NCBI GenBank assembly: GCA_903916165.1
Contig: CAIWVR010000608.1
Span: 1 to 5,895 of the forward strand
Direction of reading: 5' to 3'
Origin: an uncultured Hyphomicrobiales bacterium
GTDB taxonomy: Bacteria; Pseudomonadota; Alphaproteobacteria; Rhizobiales; Beijerinckiaceae
DNA: 5,895 bases
Part shown: in pieces, positions 1 through 4,372 of the stretch
How positions within the stretch are numbered: the stretch's first letter is position 1
Layout: each line of letters starts with the position of its first letter
The notes under the pieces: model-generated
Seen by the model: the letters and a program-made list of their open reading frames with translations, nothing else
Databases searched by the model: none
Told to the model about the DNA's origin: nothing
Program-made: the position numbers and the translations under genes

Positions 1-20
1 ACGACGTCAATAACGACGTC
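1..20. repeat. short direct repeat acgacgtc at window edge
   Basis: The octamer acgacgtc occurs at 1-8 and again at 13-20, separated by aata. Each copy contains the palindrome GACGTC. It lies just upstream of the point where homology of the response regulator begins. It may be chance or part of a junction or regulatory site; the sequence to the left is not visible. Confidence 0.4.
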
Positions 21-97
21 TCTTAAAATCTAGATGCCAGCAGCCACAAAGCGCAAGGCGGTCGCAACCGGGTGGTTACGATGGATTTGACCTTGCC

Positions 98-574
98 TTG
101 ATCGATATCGGTTTGCCCGACGGAAATGGGATCGAGGTCATTTCGGGACTAAATCGATTAGATGCGGATATGCCGATCCTGGTGATATCCGTGATGCGGA
201 GTGAAAATATCTTAGTTGAAGCTATTCGCGCCGGTGCCAAGGGTTATGTTGTCAAGGAAGATGATGAAATCTTGATCGCAAAAGCGATCATGCAGGTCCT
301 AAATAAGGAATACCCAATTAGCCCCTCACTTGCCCGCTACCTTTTTCGCCTCGCGCAGTCTCCCAATAAAATTGCGGAATTGTCTGACTTGACCAAGCAA
401 GAGACCGCAGTTTTACAGAACCTGGCAGAAGGCCTTACCTATCAGGAGGCCGCAGACAGCATGGGCATTTCGATTTCGACGATCCGCACTCATATCCAAA
501 AGCTCTACCGAAAGTTGAATGCAAACAGCGGACCTGAAGCCGTCGCAAAAGCAAAAGCCTCCGGGATCATTTAG
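98..574 (+). CDS. NarL/FixJ-family response regulator, N-terminally truncated (probable pseudogene)
   Basis: This is a two-component transcriptional regulator with a CheY-like receiver followed by a LuxR-type helix-turn-helix. Counting from the TTG at 98, the phosphoacceptor is D3 in the IDIGLPDGNG motif, followed by S31 (the conserved Thr/Ser position) and K53 (in GYVVKEDD). The LuxR_C_like domain covers about residues 95-158, with the LTKQETAVL and TIRTHIQKLYRKL signatures. Family members are usually 200-220 aa with about 50 residues before the phosphoacceptor, carrying the acidic Asp pair that binds Mg2+; here that part is missing. The frame is open back to position 14, but has no ATG, and the codons before about 74 do not resemble a receiver. 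TTG98 lies inside the phosphorylation strand, so it is not a natural start. The gene is therefore 5'-deleted or frameshifted. It converges on the histidine kinase, ending 19 bp from it, and was presumably its partner. The family call is firm; whether the gene works is doubtful. Confidence 0.8.
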   Translation: MIDIGLPDGNGIEVISGLNRLDADMPILVISVMRSENILVEAIRAGAKGYVVKEDDEILIAKAIMQVLNKEYPISPSLARYLFRLAQSPNKIAELSDLTKQETAVLQNLAEGLTYQEAADSMGISISTIRTHIQKLYRKLNANSGPEAVAKAKASGII

Positions 575-593
575 GGCCAAACAAAAATTCCTG

Positions 594-1676
594 TCAGATT
601 TTCAGTCTCATTTCGACACAGGCACCATGATCACTCTTAAGATCAAGTTGGGCACCAATCTCATGAGCGCGACGCCTCATATTTCGAACACCGTTACCTG
701 ATAATTGGTTAGACAGATCAAACCCCTTCCCATTGTCACTGATCGCTACCAAAAGCTGCTGGTTCGAATAAACGGCATTGAGTGCGACTTCTGTCGCGCC
801 GCTGTGTTGTATAGCGTTACTGATCGCTTCTTGGACAATTCGCAAGATTTGGATGATGGCTTCCTGAGATAGAGGAGGAATGGTTTTGACATCTAGATTG
901 ACGCTCAATTTTACAGCCGAGCTTTGCAATCTTCGATCCAATCGGAACCGGAGATCAACCAAGGCATCATGGAGCGATAGAACATCATCTTTCATGACGT
1001 CGACAATCAAATGAAGATCTGCAATACATTCATTGAAAATCTTGACAGTCTCATCTTGCGACAGTCCCTCTCTTTGGGCGTGAACCCTGGCTGCGACTAA
1101 TTGCGAGCCGAAACCGTCGTGTAATTCATGGATCAATCTTTCCCGCTCCCGTAGCTTGGATTCCGTGGTTTTTGCTATTAAAGCCTGTTCTTGGGCAACC
1201 TTCTCACTTGCTGAAAAAAATCCGAGGATAAGCAAATTTAGACCAACAAAATGGGCAATATAGCAGGCCGAGAACACCAGCGAGATCAAGATAGCGTCGC
1301 TTCCAAAATCATAGGGATTCTCTGTCCATGAAGAGCTTTGGATCAACAGAATACCACCCCGCAATAACAGGATGCCGCCTTGAAGGATTAGTAGTCCTCG
1401 GATAATCTTAATTTGGCTTTTGTGTTGAATAAATTTAGACAAAATAATCTCTATCAATTGCCATGCGGAAAGCGTGATGGAAACAATTGATATTTCTGCA
1501 AGATGATAAATGTTGGCTTTGTATTGAATAAGGACCTCAAGGCAGAAGCTCAAGATCAGGATCGCAATCGCCAAGACGGCTGTTACGATGAGCGGTAGGC
1601 TCGAGTTTATTTGGTCCGATTTATTCGAGCGCTTAAAAAATTGAGTGATGATCTGGCGCATCGCAGAACTACTCAT
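594..1676 (-). CDS. membrane-bound sensor histidine kinase (HisKA_3 / NarX-DegS-like)
   Basis: A 360-aa kinase expected to autophosphorylate on His and pass the phosphate to a LuxR-type regulator. About four hydrophobic membrane segments fall near residues 27-50, 56-82, 91-113 and 127-154, with little periplasmic sequence. A short linker helix (about 155-180) leads to the HisKA_3 dimerisation domain, with phosphoacceptor H186 in the motif HELHDGFGSQL. The HATPase_c domain follows: N box with N287 (EAISNAIQHSG), G1 box with D314 (SDNGKGFD) and G2 box GNGVRNMRRRA at about 327-337. All catalytic motifs are intact. I chose the ATG at 1674-1676 because it overlaps the end of the binding-protein gene by 8 nt (ATGAGTAG), which suggests translational coupling. 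A longer frame to 1760 would run deep into that gene, and an ATG at 1661 is an alternative. No good Shine-Dalgarno is visible. The small periplasmic part suggests that sensing relies on a separate protein, probably the adjacent binding protein. Confidence 0.9.
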   Translation of the reverse strand: MSSSAMRQIITQFFKRSNKSDQINSSLPLIVTAVLAIAILILSFCLEVLIQYKANIYHLAEISIVSITLSAWQLIEIILSKFIQHKSQIKIIRGLLILQGGILLLRGGILLIQSSSWTENPYDFGSDAILISLVFSACYIAHFVGLNLLILGFFSASEKVAQEQALIAKTTESKLRERERLIHELHDGFGSQLVAARVHAQREGLSQDETVKIFNECIADLHLIVDVMKDDVLSLHDALVDLRFRLDRRLQSSAVKLSVNLDVKTIPPLSQEAIIQILRIVQEAISNAIQHSGATEVALNAVYSNQQLLVAISDNGKGFDLSNQLSGNGVRNMRRRAHEIGAQLDLKSDHGACVEMRLKI

Positions 1677-2706
1677 CAGAGAAAACGAAAGGTAGCAGTT
1701 TGCGGAAGACTCGGGAACAGTTTTCGGATACGTGATCACATTCGGATGACCACTTCTCAAAGGACCCCTCCTTCATGATCTTCTGAATGATCTGAAAATC
1801 CTCCAGAGAAGGGGAAACATTTGTCAGATTGTAACGCACACCCAGCTTACATTCTCCACCAATATTACATGATGAAGTCTCCGTATGAATCATTTCCGCA
1901 TAGCTCCAGATTGCTTGGGCATGTTTTTCAAATGCTGCCATCAGAACTTGCTGTTGGGCAGAGGATAAACGGTTCCAAGTTGCTAACCGTATGACGTATC
2001 CATTCAAACCGAGCTGGATTGTGATCGGAAAATAATGTGTTGAATACTTCGGCCATCCAGAGAAATTAGCCGAAGCGGAACTGGTTATGGCGCAATCAAT
2101 TATTCCAATTCGCAGTGCTTCATTGACGTCATCATAAGGGATAATCACTGGGATTGCGTTAAGGCCTAGCGTAAAGGGTTCAAGTGTGGGGCCTGCGATG
2201 CGAACTTTTAATCCTGCGAGATCTCTCAGAGAATCTATCGGCTTGCGGCAAAACAGGACCTGCGGACCGAATGGCCATATGGCGAGTAATTTAGCACCGA
2301 ATTTGGTCTGAAGCGTTTGGTCAATAACAGCAGAGTAAGCCCCGACAACAGACCTCCCTATTTGGAAGCTTGAGCTCAGTCCTGCTATATCAATACCCAT
2401 TAATTCCGGCATCACTGATGAGTTTTGTATGAAACGCAATGATACAAGATCGATCGTTCCGTCCTTCAACATTTTTAATTGGTAAGTGTCTTTATAACCG
2501 ACCATCTCAAGAGAGCGGTACCGGATACGCAAAGGTAAGCCAGTGTTCTTGGCAAGAGCTTCAAAAAACGGTCGCTCAAGGTCTTTTTGGATAAAGCCAG
2601 TAGAAGCGGGTTGGCCAATAACTTCAACCGATATGAAGTCAAAGCGAACCCACGCCCAAGCGGACATGGCTAAGATGGCTACCGCGATGATCGCTCTTAT
2701 AATCAT
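1669..2706 (-). CDS. DctP-like TRAP-type periplasmic solute-binding protein
   Basis: A 345-aa protein of the DctP/TRAP solute-binding family. Residues 2-19 form an N-terminal hydrophobic segment (signal peptide, possibly cleaved after SAWA, or an uncleaved anchor). The family core is clear at about 158-210: DSLRDLAGLKVRIAGP, then a PYDDVNEAL segment and GIIDCAITS. R169 occupies the position of the Arg that in DctP proteins salt-bridges a carboxylate ligand, so the ligand is probably an organic acid; the exact ligand cannot be read. Four Cys near the C-terminus (279, 285, 324, 330) could form disulfides in the periplasm. The ATG at 2704-2706 is preferred over the in-frame GTG at 2710-2712, because GGAG sits 5 nt before the ATG but overlaps the GTG. 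The stop overlaps the kinase start by 8 nt. No DctQ/DctM permease genes are nearby, which points to a sensing role for the kinase rather than transport. Confidence 0.87.
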   Translation of the reverse strand: MIIRAIIAVAILAMSAWAWVRFDFISVEVIGQPASTGFIQKDLERPFFEALAKNTGLPLRIRYRSLEMVGYKDTYQLKMLKDGTIDLVSLRFIQNSSVMPELMGIDIAGLSSSFQIGRSVVGAYSAVIDQTLQTKFGAKLLAIWPFGPQVLFCRKPIDSLRDLAGLKVRIAGPTLEPFTLGLNAIPVIIPYDDVNEALRIGIIDCAITSSASANFSGWPKYSTHYFPITIQLGLNGYVIRLATWNRLSSAQQQVLMAAFEKHAQAIWSYAEMIHTETSSCNIGGECKLGVRYNLTNVSPSLEDFQIIQKIMKEGSFEKWSSECDHVSENCSRVFRKLLPFVFSDE

Positions 2707-2711
2707 GACCA

Positions 2712-2715
2712 CTCC
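2712..2715 (-). promoter_or_regulatory. ribosome binding site for the solute-binding protein
   Basis: On the minus strand GGAG (inside CTGGAG) stands 5 nt before the ATG at 2704-2706. It covers the alternative GTG start and so decides in favour of the ATG. Confidence 0.65.
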
Positions 2716-2728
2716 AGTCCGCGAGCTT

Positions 2729-2758
2729 TTTTTAGGTTGTGGAAACTGAGGATGTCAA
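2729..2758 (-). promoter_or_regulatory. candidate sigma70-type promoter for the binding protein/kinase operon
   Basis: On the minus strand a perfect TTGACA (-35, at 2753-2758) is followed after 18 nt by TAAAAA (-10, 4 of 6 to TATAAT, at 2729-2734). The predicted start near 2722 gives a leader of only about 16 nt, which just includes the ribosome binding site. This is plausible from sequence only. It lies between the gene and the IS, so the operon keeps its own promoter despite the insertion. Confidence 0.4.
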
Positions 2759-2841
2759 ATCTAATTTTCGTCGCTGAAAAGCTACCCAAGATGATGAAGG
2801 GCTCTTTACTGTTGCTGTTTCTCCGATCACGTCCGTCAAGC

Positions 2842-2854
2842 TGGTGTAAATTCC
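2842..2854. repeat. IS terminal inverted repeat, transposase 3' side
   Basis: TGGTGTAAATTCC here is the inverted counterpart, with one mismatch, of 3744-3756. It lies just past the transposase stop at 2880. The repeat may extend a few bases outward (GC before it), but alignment there needs a one-base gap. Confidence 0.65.
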
Positions 2855-2879
2855 GTGGTGGTGACCCCGTCTCGATCGT

Positions 2880-3650
2880 TCACGCAGCGATGGTTGGTAA
2901 GGCTGGGATAGCGTCGTCGATGATCGTGTTCATGGTCTCCAGCGTCATGTAGCGATGCTATCATTGCCATTCGTCATTTTGTTCGAGCAGTATGGTGCCG
3001 ACGAGGCGCATGATCGAGGCCTCGTTGGGAAAGATGCCGACGACGTCGGCTTCGTCCATGAGGGCCGCCAGCTTTGGCAGGCGGGCGCGTAACTGGTCCG
3101 CCCTATGGCGCCATGTTTTCGACCCCTCAGCCTGGGTGTTCTGGGCGAAGACGGAACGTATGGCGGCGGCGACCATCTGGTGCTGGGCCTTGGGCACATG
3201 CGCCAGCGCGTTGCGCATGAAGTGGACGCGGCAGCGTTGCCAGCTCGCCTTGAAGACTTGCGCGATGGCGGCCTTGGTGTTGACACCCGTAGCGATGATG
3301 GCGGCGACGGACACCACCCGCCTGTTCTCTCGTGTTTTCAGATAGGTGGCGTGCAGCCAGATATAGGGCCATTCGCCCTCGCGTGGTCGGTCGAGGAAGG
3401 AATTGACGCGGATGTCGATGTCCTTGCAGAGCGCCGAGACCTGGCTTTTGGATATGCCGCTCATCCCCATGGCCTGCACGAGGTCGTTAACCTTGCGTCA
3501 CTTGGCTATCTTGAGATCGAGGGTGCCCAGCCGGGTCTCGAAGGCGCGCTCGTCGGAGCGTTCATAGCGCGCGGCACCGATGAGGTTCTCCACGTCATGC
3601 TCCATGAGCTTTTGCATGCGATCAAGAAATGTCACTGTAACTTCGGTCAT
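2880..3650 (-). pseudogene. IS256-family transposase pseudogene, single register with three stops and internal deletions
   Basis: Reading down from the ATG at 3648-3650 (GGAGAG at 3657-3662 precedes it by 6 nt), one frame gives 256 residues to the TGA at 2880-2882, against about 400 in intact relatives. It is broken by TGA at 3498-3500, TGA at 2961-2963 and TAG at 2958-2960. Recognisable blocks in order are ENLIGAARYERS, TRLGTLDLKI, DLVQAMGMSGISKSQVS, EGEWPYIWLHATYLK, RVVSVAAII, SWQRCRVHFMRNALAH, LPKLAALMDEA, VVGIFPNEASI, LLEQNDEW and RYMTLETM. Compared with remembered family sequences, segments appear excised near 3542/3543, 3483-3495, 3275/3276 and 3047/3048, all without frame change. The first catalytic Asp is His (CAC at 3351-3353, one base from GAC). 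The blocks holding the second Asp (VISDAHEG) and the Glu (NPLERLN) are gone. It cannot encode an active enzyme. Confidence 0.87.
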
Positions 3651-3714
3651 TGTGGGCTCTCCGTTACAAATCAGATTCAGCAACCCGGTTCTCATGAAGA
3701 GACGCAGTGACCAC

Positions 3715-3745
3715 CCAGCCTTCGCCCCGGCGGGACGAAGGCTGG
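3715..3745. repeat. perfect 10-bp stem-loop inside the IS end, upstream of the transposase
   Basis: CCAGCCTTCG at 3715-3724 is perfectly complementary to CGAAGGCTGG at 3736-3745 across an 11-nt loop in which three further C-G pairs can form. It lies between the terminal repeat and the transposase start. Several IS elements use such a hairpin to block transcription or translation entering from outside; that role is inferred here. No T-run follows it on either strand. Confidence 0.55.
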
Positions 3746-3756
3746 AAATTACACCA
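3744..3756. repeat. IS terminal inverted repeat, transposase 5' side
   Basis: GGAAATTACACCA here is the reverse complement, with one mismatch, of 2842-2854. Its TTA at 3749-3751 also forms a minus-strand stop that would end any frame reading in from the right. Confidence 0.65.
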
Positions 3757-3973
3757 CGCTGGTGAACGCTACCAAGATGCACAAGTCAGGCTCGGCAATG
3801 TGCTGCTCGCCGCCCACGTCAATCCTCAGCCACAACGCGGGATCTAAGGGGCCGCGCCCTGCATCGTTATAGTCCACGAAGACGCTGTCACCTGAACACG
3901 CCGCTTGAGCGTCGCGTTGGATTTGCGCGACTTTTTTATCCCCTGCCGCCCCCGAGGCGCTCCTGCGCTTGAA
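3752..3973 (-). other. possible remnant of an unrecognised gene reading into the IS end
   Basis: On the minus strand 74 codons are open between a TGA at 3974-3976 and the TAA at 3749-3751 in the IS repeat. The translation is protein-like in places (for example VFVDYNDAGRGPLDPALW), but has no ATG and no motif I recognise. A plus-strand frame is also open over much of this stretch, so openness alone is weak evidence. The rest of 3760-4100 shows no supported gene, RNA or repeat. Confidence 0.18.
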
Positions 3974-4100
3974 TCATGATCATTGGACCATAGATATCAT
4001 GTATCGAAACAAAGATGTCTCTCTCTGCGAATAAAGCTATACCAACAGAAGCAATAATGCTCCGCGAAATGTTTTCTGGCCTCTGGGGTACGCTTTCAAA

Positions 4101-4154
4101 ATCCTGAAATCAGTCTCGTCGTCGCCAACGTGAGCGATCAAATAATTTCAGGAT
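4101..4154. repeat. 10-bp perfect inverted repeat with 34-nt spacer
   Basis: ATCCTGAAAT at 4101-4110 and ATTTCAGGAT at 4145-4154 are exact reverse complements. The spacing is too wide and there is no T-run, so it is not an intrinsic terminator. The two arms could be a paired operator upstream of the GPR-like gene or remnant ends of a small element. The surrounding 3980-4260 holds no gene that I can support. Confidence 0.4.
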
Positions 4155-4260
4155 GACAGAAACAAGACCCGGCGGCTGTTCGCGTGGTGAAAACAAAGTT
4201 TACTGAATCGCCCAGGGTGCTGGCACGGAGGGGTTCCCTGCCCGCACGAGTTTCGATAAA

Positions 4261-4275
4261 TTAATGATTGGTTAA
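4261..4275. promoter_or_regulatory. putative CtrA binding box (TTAA-N7-TTAA)
   Basis: The plus strand shows TTAATGATTGGTTAA; the minus strand reads TTAACCAATCATTAA, so its first half matches 7 of 8 bases of the TTAACCAT half-site. TTAA-N7-TTAA is the established consensus of the alphaproteobacterial cell-cycle regulator CtrA. The box is centred about 105 bp before the chosen start codon. A GAATC, which fits the CcrM methylation site GANTC, lies upstream at 4205-4209. No clear -10/-35 pair could be assigned. Whether CtrA activates or represses here cannot be told. Confidence 0.55.
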
Positions 4276-4327
4276 TGCTCTGATCGCATGTGCCGAGGCC
4301 CGTTTAGTGGCGCACGCATCAGGCATG

Positions 4328-4349
4328 GCTGCCAGTCGCAACTGGCGGT
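4328..4349 (+). promoter_or_regulatory. stem-loop in the presumed 5' leader of the GPR-like gene
   Basis: GCCAGT (4331-4336), loop CGCA and ACTGGC (4341-4346) form a perfect 6-bp stem, extended to 9 bp by one C-G and two G-U pairs. It ends 12 nt before the AGAGG ribosome binding site at 4362-4366. No T-run follows, so it is not a terminator; an effect on translation or mRNA stability is only inferred. Confidence 0.4.
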
Positions 4350-4372
4350 GCGGTGAGTTCAAGAGGCGTATG

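Larger units (their letters stand above)
2840..3759 (-). mobile_element. degenerate IS256-family (Mutator-type) insertion sequence
   Basis: A remnant of about 920 bp bounded by near-identical imperfect inverted repeats, TGGTGTAAATTCC at 2842-2854 and, inverted, TGGTGTAATTTCC at 3744-3756 (12 of 13 match). It encloses a ruined IS256-type transposase on the minus strand. Intact members are usually about 1.3-1.4 kb, so a third or so of the length has been lost from inside while both ends survive. I see no matching 8-9 bp target duplication outside the repeats, so either the exact outer bases differ from those given, or the flanks have rearranged since insertion. The element is non-autonomous, but its ends might still be acted on in trans by a related transposase. 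Confidence 0.8.

Noticed and set aside
575..593. Bidirectional terminator between the converging regulator and kinase genes
   Set aside because: The 19-bp gap has no inverted repeat or T-run.
1677..1760. Extended N-terminus of the histidine kinase to 1760
   Set aside because: It would overlap the binding-protein gene by about 90 nt and adds a non-homologous polar leader; the ATG at 1674-1676 gives the usual short overlap.
2543..2952. Small plus-strand frames at 2543-2749 and 2737-2952
   Set aside because: The first is antisense to the binding protein; the second runs across the IS boundary and antisense to the transposase tail, with no motif.
2945..3286. Minus-strand Arg/Ser/Pro-rich frames at 2945-3286 and 3127-3372
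   Set aside because: Out-of-register readings of the transposase pseudogene with low-complexity composition typical of shifted frames.
3105..3710. Plus-strand 201-codon frame, plus another at 2992-3345
   Set aside because: Antisense to clearly recognisable transposase blocks; no motif of its own.
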